Source of the DNA: Lycium barbarum
Lineage: Eukaryota; Streptophyta; Magnoliopsida; Solanales; Solanaceae
DNA: 64,000 nucleotides
Assembly: GCF_019175385.1 (NCBI RefSeq)
Contig: NC_083345.1
Coordinates: forward strand, 114,128,480-114,192,479
Reading direction: 5' to 3'
The translations under genes and the position numbers were made by a program. Within the stretch, counting starts at the first letter, position 1, and each line of letters starts with the position of its first letter. The notes under the pieces were generated by a model that made no database searches, was not told the origin of the DNA, and worked only from the letters and a program-made list of their open reading frames with translations. Shown piece after piece: positions 31,578 through 43,867 of this stretch.

Positions 31578-32031
31578 GGTACAATGAAGCTATTAATAAT
31601 CTTGGGCTCCAAGGACAAACTTTTTCACTTGGTCTTTAACTTCATAAAAAGGGATTTAAAAATTTTAAAGGTTGAACCTATAGCTACTGTCAATCAATAA
31701 AATGATTCTTTTTCCTTTTCAGTTTTTTGGGTCAACCAAATTCATAATGAGAAACTGTTGATGACTGAATGCGATAAGTAGTATTCAAGAAAAAGATAGA
31801 AAAAAGGATGCCATAATATACTCATATTCAACAGTACAAATAAGAACAATAGCATCATCCCTTTAATTTGTTTAATACAATTATACTCTATTTATTTCTA
31901 TCTTATTCTTTGGCTGCAGAACTCAATAAAGGAAGGGAAACAAAAGAAATAAATAAATAAATAAATAAGAAATCATATCCTCCAAAAACTCTTGATAGTC
32001 GATTACTTGCTCAACCAAAAATCTTCATGGA

Positions 32032-32424
32032 TCATTTACAGTACCGAAGCTCCAAAGAAATTTGTCTTTCCAATCTAAGTTGTCTTCTAAAATTAGCAAT
32101 AAACGCCTCCGCTCTCTTATCAACGTCATTTTCATCATCGCCATCATTACTGACATTATTGGGACCAACAGTACTTCTGATTCTTTGAATACAACGTGTA
32201 GAAGGACCCTCTTGTCGTTCAAATTGATCATCATTCTCGCGTATTACATCGTACAAGGAGAAGCTCCAAGATTTCTTGAATAACTTTATAGGATGCTTCC
32301 TTTGAAAGCTTAGGATTTTTTAAGTTAATTTCCATTTGTGCATTTTAGAGCTAAGTAGAAATGTTATCTTCTTGGTCGCTTTGCTCATGAGTGACTTTAA
32401 CAGTAACCAATTTTGTGTTTTCAT
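32032..32424 (-). pseudogene. DUF761 gene, copy B, nonsense codon at position 35
   Basis: It aligns with copy A over the whole 131-codon length without frameshift, from the start codon at 32424 to the same C-terminal motif (EAFIANFRRQLRLERQ). Codon 35 is TAA (32320-32322) where copy A has TCA (Ser), so the product would stop after 34 residues. Other changes are mild (for example CSLLKSLIS to WLLLKSLMS). A downstream in-frame ATG at 28 does not bypass the stop. The 74-codon frame left open (32032-32256) still contains DUF761 and could be made only from an internal start. Flanking promoter and 3' sequence are also duplicated. It is most likely a young pseudogene. Confidence 0.85.
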
Positions 32425-32510
32425 GGCTAAGTTTTTGCTAGAGAAGATTAGTTTGGTGTTTTGCGTTGGAAAGAGTGGGAAATATATGAAGTGATTCAGC
32501 TAAGGGGTCT

Positions 32511-32524
32511 CTTATATATATAGA
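32511..32524 (-). promoter_or_regulatory. TATA block of DUF761 copy B
   Basis: TCTTATATATATAG (plus strand) lies about 87-100 bp upstream of the copy B start codon, in the same position as in copy A. Confidence 0.5.
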
Positions 32525-32599
32525 GGAAGAAAGAAGAGAGAGAGAGTTGATAAATTGTGAGAGAAGTTACACGGTTTGGCCAGCAAAGTTCAAAAAATA

Positions 32600-33300
32600 A
32601 AAGAAAAACTATTATTCACACCATAGAGTTGAACCTTAGTCTGACCTTTCCTATTTGTCAGAAAAACTGTATGGTTAATTTAATCTTTCCTACTTGTCAC
32701 AAAAACTCTTTGGTTTTCTGTTCTCAATGACTCAAAATATTATTTACTACTACCACTACTTGATCAAATTGTAGACGATCTTGTCTAAAAGTTTAAGTTG
32801 TTAGATAAGATATTGCTTTATTTATTTAATTATATCTTCAACACGTCTTTTTACGTGCAAATTTAATTCTTTTTTATGAGCTAAACACTTGAAAATTGTC
32901 TCTGTTAATAGGTGGCGGTGTGTGAGACTTAAACATAGGACCTCTACTCGTACAAATACTCATGTAAACCTTAGGCCTAACTTAATCTCAAAAGCTAACC
33001 TATTTTTTTTTACATGTTATCCGGGCCAAACTCATCCGTATTCAACTAGTTTACCCAATATTGAGTCTATATATTATGTTATCCATGCTCCAATATAATT
33101 AACTAGGCTGGGCATAAAGGAGTGTTAGATTGCCACATATATAGGTCGAGGGAATGGGTTGTTGTGTGCCCTTCTTTGGGGTTGGCCCGGTCCGACCAAG
33201 GGGAAAGGGGACCACAGGATTGGGGTAGGGAAGGGGGGGGGGGGTCAGGGACCAGATAAGTGGGCCTGATTTTGTGGAATTTTAGTTGAACCTGCTCACT
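32600..33300. other. Non-coding remainder of the DUF761 upstream block and spacer
   Basis: Up to about 32850 it still resembles the sequence upstream of copy A (CACAAAAACTCTTTGGTTTTC). After that nothing is recognised except a poly-G run at about 33231-33242. Confidence 0.45.
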
Positions 33301-33308
33301 CCCACAAC

Positions 33309-34519
33309 TAGGGCTGGGCATAAAACACCAAAAACCGAATTACCGAACCGAACCGGCTATTTCGGTATTCGGTTCGGTTTTCGGGAATAAAAGTATAAAA
33401 TTTGATATTTCGGTTTCGGTATTCGGTATTTATAATTATACCGTTCGATAATTCGGTAAATACCGAATACCGAAATAAATACCAATATACAGGCCCATTG
33501 TATTAAGATTATTAGTCCAGCCCAATAGGCCTACCCGTCATTCACTTCACAGTTCACACCAGTAGACACCAAAGTCCAAAGACCTAAAAGGCTAAAATCC
33601 CTAGTCGACTCGTCACACACACACACTCTCTGTTCTCATTTGACATTTCCAATTCCCTCTCACACAAAAAACAAATTTCGAGGTACACCGAATTTCTGAA
33701 AAAGATAGTATTGTAGAGAAAGGAGGAGAGAAAGATAGTATTCCGACTTGTCCCTAATTCTCACTTTTACAATTTCAAGGTACACCTCCATTGCAATTCA
33801 TTAAGTCATATTTCACTCCGAATTTCTGCTTTGTTCGAAGTATGTTACTATTAGGAATCATCTCATTACTTTTTTGAACATGGTCTCCTTTCTCTGTTTA
33901 TGACCTGATGCTGTAGCCTGTAAGTTGAAATTGTAAGAGGAGCAATTGTAACTGTGTATTCACAATGGGCGTCGGACAGTTTTATGGAGTTGTTGTAACT
34001 GGAAAGTTCTGTGTTCTATTTCAGTAATTCTAGAAATGCATCATGAAGACATGAACTAGTGCACCAGTTTTTTTTTTTTTGATAATTATAGAAGTGCATC
34101 AGCATTGACGGATATAAATATGACTAGTATCTGAGGAAAAAAGAAATTGTTGATTACAGGCCTTCTAACCTAATGCAGAAAGCTGATTTAGAATGTAGAG
34201 ACTTGAATTTTGTGCTTGATTAGTCATCTGGTTCGATTAGTCCTTGCATAAGTGATAAGTCTGGTGCTTGAAAGCATTTTTGCATTTAGCTAGGTACAAT
34301 GAAGTGCATTTTTACATCCACTGTTAGGGGTATTGCCGTGGATTTCGACTTTAATATGGTATTACCGAATACCGAATACCGTACCGAACCGAAGTTTGAT
34401 TTACCGATTACCGAATAATCGAACCGAAGTTTGAAAGTTCGGTATTTGGTATCTACTTTCAATTACCGATTACTGAATTACCGAACCCGAATTTTGAAAA
34501 TACCGAACGCCCACCTCTA
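33309..34519. mobile_element. Non-autonomous hAT-like element, 1211 bp
   Basis: The terminal inverted repeats TAGGGCTGGGC and, reversed, TAGAGGTGGGC are flanked by a perfect 8-bp duplication, CCCACAAC (33301-33308 and 34520-34527). Both ends are filled with TACCGAAT / CGGTTCGGT subterminal motifs. There is no transposase frame. The interior (33540-34320) resembles unannotated host-like non-coding DNA and may be captured, but I do not recognise it. Confidence 0.88.
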
Positions 34520-34527
34520 CCCACAAC

Positions 34528-34958
34528 CCCTTAAAAAAATGATCGAGTTTAGAAAATCAAGTAATTATCACCTCATGAGTTAGCTTTTAAATTGAATTAT
34601 TCTTGAGGTCTATTTTGACATTCTTAATTTGAGTTTGTTTTATTTGAAGAGGGCTGTGTCTAAGAGAGTAGTGTAGCTGTTCCTCTGCATAGAATGGGTC
34701 AAATAAGAACCTTGCATTTACTCGACAAGTTAAAAATTCATAAGTTTAACACATGAGCTAGTTAAATTTGGTTGAACCTGACCTGCACTCATGATGTTTG
34801 CACTTTACAAAAAACACTAATGACAGGGTTTGAAGTATATAAATGTTACAAATGATAACATTTCATAGAGCCTGTTTGACTTTTTGAATATACTATTGAG
34901 CTGATCTTTTGTTTCTGGTTGAAGGAAATTTGTCATAATAAATTAAATATTTATTTAT
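34528..34958. other. Intergenic DNA
   Basis: Nothing recognisable. Confidence 0.5.
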
Positions 34959-35862
34959 TCTAACTATATAGAAGAGCCGGTTGGGCTCCTTTTTCATCGT
35001 CCGTTGTGGGCCCCATTTTTTAGAAGAGCCGGTTGGGCTCCTTTTTCGTCGTCTATTGTGGGCCCCATTAAAAAAAATTGTGGGCCCCATATATATTAAA
35101 CAACAACTAATATTTAAAATCAAAATGTGAGCCCCATATTAAACACCAATCAGTATTAAAAAAAAAAAAAAAAAAAATGGAACCCACCACATCCAAACTC
35201 ATGGGGAAAAAAAAGTGGGCCCCACATTAAACACCAACCAGTATTAAACCCATTAAAAAAAATTCTAACAATGTCAAAAAAAAAAGTGTAGACTTTGTAT
35301 TCGTAGCAAACACTAATATAATAAAATTTTAGATACGGAGCACAAATTACAATGTTATATTAATCGTATTTTGAACATAGTATATATATATATATGCATA
35401 AAAAAAAATGTGGGCCCCATATATATTAAACAACAACTAAAATTAAAAAAAAATTATTGGCCCCATATATATTAAACAACAACTAATATTAAAAATAAAT
35501 TGTGGGCCCCATATTGAAAAAACTTGTGGGTCCCATATTAAACACCAACCAGTAAAAAAAAAAAGGTGGAACCCACTACATCCAAACTCATGGGAAAAAA
35601 AAAGTGGACCACATATTAACAAAATCAAGCAATATTAAAAAAAAAAAAAAAGTGAATCCCATATTAAAAAAACAAACAATGTTAAAAAACAATTGTGGGC
35701 CCCATATTAAACACCAACCAGTATTAAAAAAAAAAGAAATGAAACCCACCACATCCAAACTCACGGGAAAAAAAAAGTGGACCCCATATTAACAAAATCA
35801 AGCAATATTAAAAAAAAAGTGAATCCCATATTAAAAAAAACAAACAATGTTAAAAAAAAAAT

Positions 35863-36920
35863 GTGGGACCCATATTAAACACCAACCAGTATTAAAAAAA
35901 AAAAAAGTGGAACCCACCACATCCAAACTCACGGGAAAAAAAAGTGGACCCCATATTAACAAAATAAAGCAATATATAAAAAAAAAAAAAAAGTGAATCC
36001 CATATTAAAAAAACAAACAATGTTAAAAAAAAATGCTTAGAAAATCAAACAATTAAATCAATAATGATGGACTCATTGCCACATGCGTATCAACCCATTA
36101 GTGGGAGCAAATGAAATTATTGTACAGCAACATACTTAAAATACTTATATATTAAAATAAGATAGAATTTAATTACTTTTTCATTTTTTCCTTACTCTAA
36201 TAAATGTGAAAAGAGATTAATGTCATAAAAGAAAAAATAATATTAAATGGAGATCAAATAATTAATAAGGTAAATTAGTGAAATTATAATTCTAATTGAC
36301 GTTTCCTTAAAAAATCGTGTAAAAAACAACATGACAAATAAAATGAGTTAAACAAAAACTATTTACTAAAAATTAAAAAATAGAAGTTCTTCATGGCCCC
36401 ATATTAAACACCAACCAGTATTAAAAAAAAAAAAAAGTGGAACCCACCACATCCAAAATCACGGGGAAAAAAAAAGTGGACCCCATATTAACAAAATCAA
36501 GCAATATTAAAAAAAAAGTGAATCCCATATTAAAAATACAAACAATGTTAAAAAAATGCTTAGAAAATCAAACAATTAAATCAATAATGATGGATTCATT
36601 GTCACATGTATATCAACCCATTAGTGGGAGCAAATGAAATTATTGTACAACAACATACTTAAAATACTTATATATTAAAATAAGATAGAATTTAATTACT
36701 TTTTCATTTTTTCCTTACTCTAATAAATATGAAAAGAGATTAATGTCATAAAAGAAAAAATAATATTAAATGGAGATCAAATAATTAATAAGGTAAATTA
36801 GTGAAATTCTAATTCTAATTGACGTTTCCTTAAAAAAATCGTGTAAAAAACAACATGACAAGTAAAATGAGTTAAACAAAAAATATTTACTAAAAATTAA
36901 AAAATAGAAGTTCTTCATTT
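35863..36920. repeat. Tandem duplication of about 530 bp inside the Helitron-like cluster
   Basis: 35863-36392 and 36394-36920 share the same order of blocks: CCCATATTAAACACCAACCA, GGAACCCACCACATCC, CAATAATGATGG, TAGATAGAATTTAATTAC-like text and TAGAAGTTCTTCAT. A third partial copy of the last part lies at 38190-38660. Confidence 0.75.
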
Positions 36921-37586
36921 AAATAGAAAATAAAATTTCTACTTTGTTTCATTTTAAACATGTAAAATTAATATAATAATTTGAATTAGAATTATCCAAA
37001 TCAAAATTTGATAAAAACAATTATAGGTATTACTTTACTATTACTACTATATAGAAGAGCCGGTTTATAGAGGCAAGATCGTCGTCCGTGTTTGGTCCTA
37101 CTTTTTTATTTAAGGGTAAAAAGGTGAACCCCATATTAAAAAAATATAATGTTAAAAAAAAGTGTTGACTTTGTATTCGTAGCAAACACTAATATAATAA
37201 AGTTTTAGATACGGAGCACAAACTACAATGTTATATTAATCGTGTTTTGAACATAATATATGTATATATACTATATGCATAAAAATAGTACAAACTAATA
37301 ATGTCTAAAAAAAAAAAAAAAGTGCACCCGTGAACCCCATATTAAAAAAAAATAAAGTAAAAAAAAAAGTGCAGACTTTGTATTCGTAGTAAACACTAAT
37401 ATAATAAAGTTTTAGATACGGAGTACAAACTACAATGTTATATTAATCATGTTTTGAACATAATATATACTCTCTCTATATATATAATCACTATTCAAAA
37501 ATAACTACATACACATAGATGCACTATAATCTAAAATGTTGGGCCCGTGCGCAGCACGATCATAGGCCGTCTAGTACTATATTATA

Positions 37587-38240
37587 AGCATGGGTTGGGG
37601 GATGGATCGTCGTCCGTCCCCAACTCATGTGTGAAAAAAAAAAAGAGTTGACCCCATGTTAAAAAAATCAAAAAAATATAAAAAAAATCCTCCAAACTCA
37701 TGTAAAAAAAATAATGGATCTCATATTATAAAAATTAAGCAATATCAAAAATAATAAAAAAAAAAAAGTGGATCCCATATTAAAAAAATAAGCAATATAA
37801 AAAAAAATGTGCACCCCATATTAAAAAATCAAACAATATTCATGTAATTTCCAAAGTATTCTCATTAAGTCAATAATGGTGGATTCATTACCACATGCGT
37901 ATCAACCCATTAGTGAGCATGGGTTGGGGGAGGGATCGTCGTCCGTCCCCAACTCATGTGTGAAAAAAAAAGAGTGGACCCCATGTTAGAAAATCAAAAA
38001 AATATAAAAAAAAATCCTCCAAACTCATGTAAAAAAATGGTGGACCTCATATTAAAAAAATTAAGCGATATCAAAAAAAAAAAAAGTGAACCCCCTATTA
38101 AAAAAATAAGCAATATAAAAAAAAAACGTGCACCTCATATTAAAAAATCAAACAATATTCATGTAATTCCCAAAGTATTCTCATTAAGTCAATAATGGTA
38201 GATTCATTGCCACATGCGTATCAACCCATTAGTGAGAGAA
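37587..38240. repeat. Direct repeat, two units of about 330 bp
   Basis: GCATGGGTTGGGGGATGGAT at 37587 and GCATGGGTTGGGGGAGGGAT at 37917 each start a unit. Both units run through CCAACTCATGTGTGAAAAA and AAATCCTCCAAACTCATG to CAACCCATTAGTGAG. Confidence 0.75.
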
Positions 38241-39623
38241 AATGAAATTATTGTACAGCAAAAAACTTGAACCTCATATTATTGCTTTTCTTCAAAAGGT
38301 TAAATAGTCAAACCATATAATTTCCTTTCTTTTCTTATATTAGCCTGAGATCTAATCTACATATTTAACTGTTGTATTTGTTATGTCATTTATTTGTTAT
38401 ATTTACTAAAATAAATATACTTAAAATATTTATATTTTAATTTTTATTCTTACTCTAATAAATTTGAAAAGAGATTAATGTCGTAAAAGAAAAAATAATA
38501 TTAAATGGAGATCAAATAATAAATAAGATAAATTAGTCAAATTATAACTCTAATTGACGTTTCCTTAAAAAGAAACGTGCAAAAGACAACATGACAAGTA
38601 AAATGAGCTAAACCAAGAATATTCACCAAAAATTAAAAAATAATAGTTCTTCATTTAAATAGAAAATTAAATTTCTACTTTGTTTCATTTTAAACATGTA
38701 AAATTAATTTTAAAATTTGAATTAGAATTATCCAAATCAAAATTTGATAAAAAATAATAAATATTGTTTAGCTCCAATCTATATACATTAACAATAGAAT
38801 ATTTTACACCTTTAAATTAATCGAATTAAAATTTAAAGTATTAACTGATGCTTAAATATTGCTATTATTTTGTCTGAAAGAGAGGAAAATAGTTTCGTTT
38901 TAAACAAGTCTTCTCTTTTAAAAAGTATTAACAAAATTTTGCAAACTTTGTATTCGTAGCAAATACTAATATAATAAAGTTTTGGATATGGAGCACAAAC
39001 TACAATGTTATATTAATCATGTTTTGAACATAGTATATATATCTTATCACTACCCAAACAAAGCTACATATACATAGATACACTATAATCCAAAGTGTTG
39101 CCCCGTGCGCAGCACGGGCATTGGAGGTGGTATCGTCATCCACCTCCAACTCATGTTACAAAAAAAGAAAAGTGAACCCCATATTAAAAAAAAAAAAAAC
39201 AATATAAAAAAAAAATAGACCCCGTATTAAAAATATAAAGCAATATAAAAAAATAATTACATACATATAGATACATTATAATCTAAATATTGGGTCTGTG
39301 CTGCAGACGCCATCTAGTTATATGATATTACCCACTATAAATGTTCAGAAAGTTATCTGAGGATTAACTTCATCACTAAGCTATTTTGAGGAATCCATTT
39401 ATCTCCGGATCCTCCTTCTTAGTTCTAACTAATCAAAGTATTATTATGAACTTCATTTTCGATAATCTGAAACTTTAGTTTGTTATCCTAATTCATTTTT
39501 GTTAATCAAGAAAAAATGTGTTATCTTTGTTTTGACTCGGTGTCAAAGAAGTTAGGGCCGTTTCGTCATGTAATTTTGGAGCTCAAATTTGAAACTTTGG
39601 TTTGAAATTAGTGTTTGTTTATA

Positions 39624-40028
39624 GGGAAAAGGGTCAAAAATACCCCTCTACATTGGGAAAAGAGCTAAAAATATTTTTCATTACGAATTTGGGTCAAATA
39701 TACCCCTATCTCTCAAAATAACCTGATTTTATTTTTTAAACCTGCTCCATTATTTAACCCGGCCCAACTAAATAATAACCCGATTTCATTTCTTTGAGAG
39801 AATTGGAGGGGAATAAGGGGATAGTATGAGTTATTATTTAGTTGGATCGGTTTAAATAATGGAGCAGGTTTAAAAAATGAAATCATGTTATTTTGGAGAA
39901 TTTGGGTATTTCTGTTGGTGTATATTTAAAAACTTTAATGATTGGAGGGTATTTTTTACTCAAATTCATAACGGAGGATATTTTTAGCACTTTACCCAAA
40001 ATAGAGGGGTATTTTTAACCCTTTCCCC
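39624..40028. mobile_element. MITE with long inverted repeats, 405 bp
   Basis: The ends GGGAAAAGGGTCAAAAATAC and, reversed, GGGGAAAGGGTTAAAAATAC are flanked by TGTTTATA on both sides (39616-39623 and 40029-40036). The inverted homology extends nearly to the centre (AACCTGATTTTATTTTTTAA versus its reverse), so it would fold into one long hairpin. An 8-bp duplication fits hAT- or Mutator-like MITEs. There is no ORF. Confidence 0.8.
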
Positions 40029-40036
40029 TGTTTATA

Positions 40037-41265
40037 ATATTTTAACAAAATTACAATTTCAATTTGAAATTTAGTTTCAAATCTCAAATTCAACTAAAAG
40101 ATAGGATTTCAATTTTAGATTTATGATTTCAATTATTTTTTTTAAATCTAAAACTTGAACCATGAGTTTTTATTTAAAAAAAAAAAATTATCATTTTAAA
40201 TCACAAAAAGACTCAGGCACGATATGAAGAGATTATCCGTACTAAATGAGAGAATTATATTAAAGAATAGCTAGTTAGTATTACTACTATTGTTAATTTA
40301 TTGAGCTTGTGAATCTTATATGTATCTGAAAGTTTATAATATCATGTAATCTCAAGTGTTTATTTAAAAGAAAATGAAGATATGTGATTTTTTTTAATAC
40401 GCACCGTAACATATTCCGATACCTTATCTGAACTATAATTTGCTCATTTGATAAGCTTATAGAAATTGGGAAAGTTTTGACAATTTTCACAAATCGTAAG
40501 ATTTTTATATTTATCAGAAACAATACAACTATTAAAATTCAAATTGCATGTTCAAATAAAATTTCAACTTCAAATCAACCTAATTTCAAATCATGATTTG
40601 AAGTTATGTCCAACTTAAAAAACGGAAAAAGAAAAAGAACTAAAGCAGACCACAGTGCTAAAATAATATTGCCCGGAGAAATTTCATACAAAGTACAATG
40701 TAAGGTGCAAGGCGTATTGTAGTAATTCCCTTTCTTTTTCATTGTAACACATCATTGATTTGTTTCTCTTTTTAAAAAAAGAAAAATTAAGAGTGATATA
40801 TTAAGAAATTAAACAAATAAGTATTACCACTACTTTTAATAAAAATAATTTGAGATTAATAATATTTTTATCCAAAAAGCATTCGATTGATTTTTTTTCT
40901 ACATGTCCATTTCATGGTTAAGACATTCGAGCTGAAATGAGTGATCATGGTTAAGCATTCGATTGATTTACTCAACATCTACTAAACTAACAGTCATGAC
41001 ATATCATGCACATAAACTTGTATAACCTAGCAATGATTTAAGTAATTGTATATACTTTCACCTCTTTAAATTACTTAACCATGCTATACAATTTAATACA
41101 AATATCGCAGACAAAGTCTTACCCATATTTAGCCGCGCAAATATGTTAACAAGCAAGGACTTGTAATAATCAACCTTTCTGTACTAGAGAAAACTTGATG
41201 AGGATTTCCAAAAAAAATTCAAGTTCTCTCAAATCACTCACAGACTCCATCGTAAAGCAAGCAAC
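40037..41265. other. AT-rich intergenic DNA
   Basis: No gene, RNA or repeat recognised. The 76-codon frame at 40293-40523 is not supported by any motif. Confidence 0.5.
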
Positions 41266-41383
41266 AAGAGCATACCTAGTGTAATTCTACAAGTAGGATC
41301 TGGAGAAAATATATGTAAGCAGATCTTTCCCTTACTTTTGTAGGGTAGAGTAGTTGTTTCCGATAGACCCTCAACTCAAATGA
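41266..41383 (-). mobile_element. Degraded 3' end of an RTE-type LINE or related SINE
   Basis: Read on the minus strand it matches the 3' tail of the LINE at 46774-46885: TTGAGTTGAGGGTCTATCGG, then AAACAACTACTCTACC, then the CTAGGTATGCTC end. It is more diverged than the intronic LINE copy. Whether it is a LINE fragment or a SINE that borrows the tail cannot be decided here. Confidence 0.6.
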
Positions 41384-43867
41384 AAGGTATCCCATTAGTC
41401 AATGTCGTTCTCTCACTACAATCGATAGGTAGTGCATTTAGTACATTTTCGCATCTAAAGAAATATAGCTACTCCTACAGCTATTCAAGAATTACTGCAG
41501 GCAAAATCTGAGGAATTATCATGAGATACAAATTACTGGGGCACCGGTTTCTGTGTATGAATCTTGGATTCTTATGGTTCGATTCGTCCTTCCCCATTTT
41601 TAACAGTTACTCAGTATTTTTCAGTTCTCAAAACATACCAAACATGTCAAAAAATGTAGCCCGTTCTGAACTGATCAATTGGACAAGAGAAGTAGAATTT
41701 CTTCAGTATATGACAAGAAATGACAGATTCCAAAATTTAAATAGCATATAGATACTCCACTTGTTTTGGTGCCATCAAGAGCACTCCCATGTATATTTTT
41801 TAACCTCAAAAACTTACCATAACTAGTTACTAGCAATATCTCAAAGCTATAAGGTCTAAAGGTAAGAATATCACAGGTATCCAGAGAGATGCTAATGATG
41901 GAAGGCACTGGAGTGGATCTACGTAAATACTAGTATTCAATTTCAAACAATTCAAGCCAGAAATTTAACTTCTTGTGAAATGTCAGCTTAATAGAGTAAG
42001 ACCATTACTAGCTACCAAACAAATATAATGCACAGTCAAGAAACCTAACTCTTATACTTCAAAGATCAAAATGGGGAATAGACGCATGCATCCCCTCTTT
42101 CTCAAAACATAAACCTGACAAGTATTGAAAATAGGGGTGTGATCAAAGCGCACAAACTGATGATTGATAAATCAGCATGAGTAATAAAACAATCTGAGAA
42201 CACGTAAAAATCCTTGAAAGTTTCAAGCTATTTGAATACAAAATAGATCATAGTACGCACTCAAAGCTCTAGCAAGTAGGCAACTTGAGAAGACTGGAGG
42301 AGGGGGTGAAAGAGACGTGCATTAATGACTTGAAGTTCCACCAACAGCTAGCAAAATCAAGCAGCAGTGTTGTGGAAGGACAAAGTCGGGTACGAAGCAG
42401 GAAGCTCTATCAGGGTGGAACACCTCAGTAAGTTAAATGATGTCGATAAGAGCAGACTCTTTGATCAAAGGCCAAGCAACAAGTACATCAGTTGCTAACA
42501 CGCAATGAACCAATCTAGTGTAGGTGATTCAAATGAAGACTGATGTAATCTCTCACAAGCAATTCACCCTCTTCTAAAATTTTAAAGAAATGATAGTTCC
42601 AGCTAAAATAAACTTCATCTGAATTTGAATGGGAATGCATGGACTCAAGAACTATAATTCAGTCGCATACCAAAATTTTGAAAAAGAAAATCATAAACCA
42701 TCTTCCATCTCCCGCTGATAGCAAAAGCGAGCGAAAAGAATTTTGCAATACAATAAAAAATAAAAGTTTAATGGAAATAAAAAGAAAGAAGTTCAAAAGG
42801 AAAAAAAAAAAAAAAAAGAGCACAGAAAAGCAAAGTGTAACACAGGTCTTTACTTGGTATCACTCAAGTCTCAATGCAAATCTTTCAAATTCTGAAATTT
42901 ATTAGGTTGCAAGGCCACTTATAAGAAGTAAACATCTAAATTTGTTGAGTATAGAGAGAAATTTAAATCTTGAAATTTATCAGTCACCCGTGTGGAAATA
43001 TTTTGATGAAATTTTGTTAACTTCTCTTCCCATTAACAGGGAGAGAGAAAGATGGGAAAAAAAAGATTTTGATAAAGAATATGATGGAAAGAAAAAGAAC
43101 ACAGAAAATAGTTTGAAACAGCATAAAAAGAGAAACAGATTACTGATTAAGAAGGGAACAAAAGAGAGAAGCTAGAAGCACCATAAAAGCAAAGGGAATC
43201 ACAGGACGTAGGTTGTTTCATGCAACCCTTGATGCCATGAACTTCCATGAGTAAGCTTTCATAACTCAGATACCCTCAATGGCTTTGCTGAAGTAGCGAT
43301 CAATTGTTTAACGAGAATGTGAACATCTCTGCAACAGATTAGGTACCTGCCATGACTGTGATGCCATTCATCATCCTTAATATCTACTTAAATATACCAC
43401 TACACTTTGAGGTGAGGCGTGACATAGCTGCAGAGATTCAATCAAACAGAAGCATCTAGTGATGTAGTAGCTAGCTGGGATCCACAATCTTTGAAATTGA
43501 AGATCCCACAGCAGGGCAGTGAAGAACGAAACCACAGAGTGTGGGAGCAGAAAACCAACGAAGCAGTACCGTGAAGACACCTCGACACAAGAAAACAAAA
43601 GTAAATTTTTAGCAGTGCTCTTTAGGATAATTTCTTTTTTCTAAAGATAATAGATGCCATAAAGTACAAAAGGTCTAAGTCAATAAGATAATGGTTCTTA
43701 AAATGGAAAAAGGTTAAGAAATTAAAAAACACACTTATAATATCAAACGAAATTAAAAGCCGTTGAAGTTGAGGGCATGGCCTCACTTACACAGCTGCGA
43801 TTAACTCAAGCATAGTAACACACATATCCCAACACTCCTGAATGAGACAAGTAATCATCTTTTCCAT
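41384..43867. other. Intergenic DNA downstream of the RSZ gene
   Basis: No supported gene. Lysine-rich frames at 42639-42905 and 42942-43175 come from A-rich sequence. Part of the right end (43600-43867) is probably the 3' untranslated region of the RSZ transcript. Confidence 0.45.

Larger units (their letters stand above)
34959..39317. mobile_element. Nested non-autonomous Helitron-like cluster
   Basis: Two similar 5' ends (CTATATAGAAGAGCCGGTT near 34966 and 37046) are present. There are three similar 3' ends with a GC hairpin (CCCGTGCGCAGCACG near 37542 and 39103; GTCTGTGCTGCAGAC near 39295), two of them followed by CTAG (37571-37574, 39314-39317). A hairpin shortly before a terminal CTAG with no target duplication is the Helitron signature. 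A conserved 3' subterminal block (ACTTTGTATTCGTAGCAAA to ATGTTATATTAATC) recurs at about 35290, 37170, 37375 and 38945. The interior is a mass of GTGGGCCCCATATTAAA-poly(A) words. No Rep/helicase gene is present. The exact number of elements is uncertain. Confidence 0.6.

Noticed and set aside
33097..33115. CTAGGCTGGGCATAAAGG, similar to the hAT terminus at 33309
   Set aside because: No matching inverted end or 8-bp duplication was found. It may be a decayed terminus or chance.
42639..43175. Two lysine-rich frames (88 and 77 codons)
   Set aside because: They are translations of A-rich low-complexity sequence, with no start context, homology or splice support.
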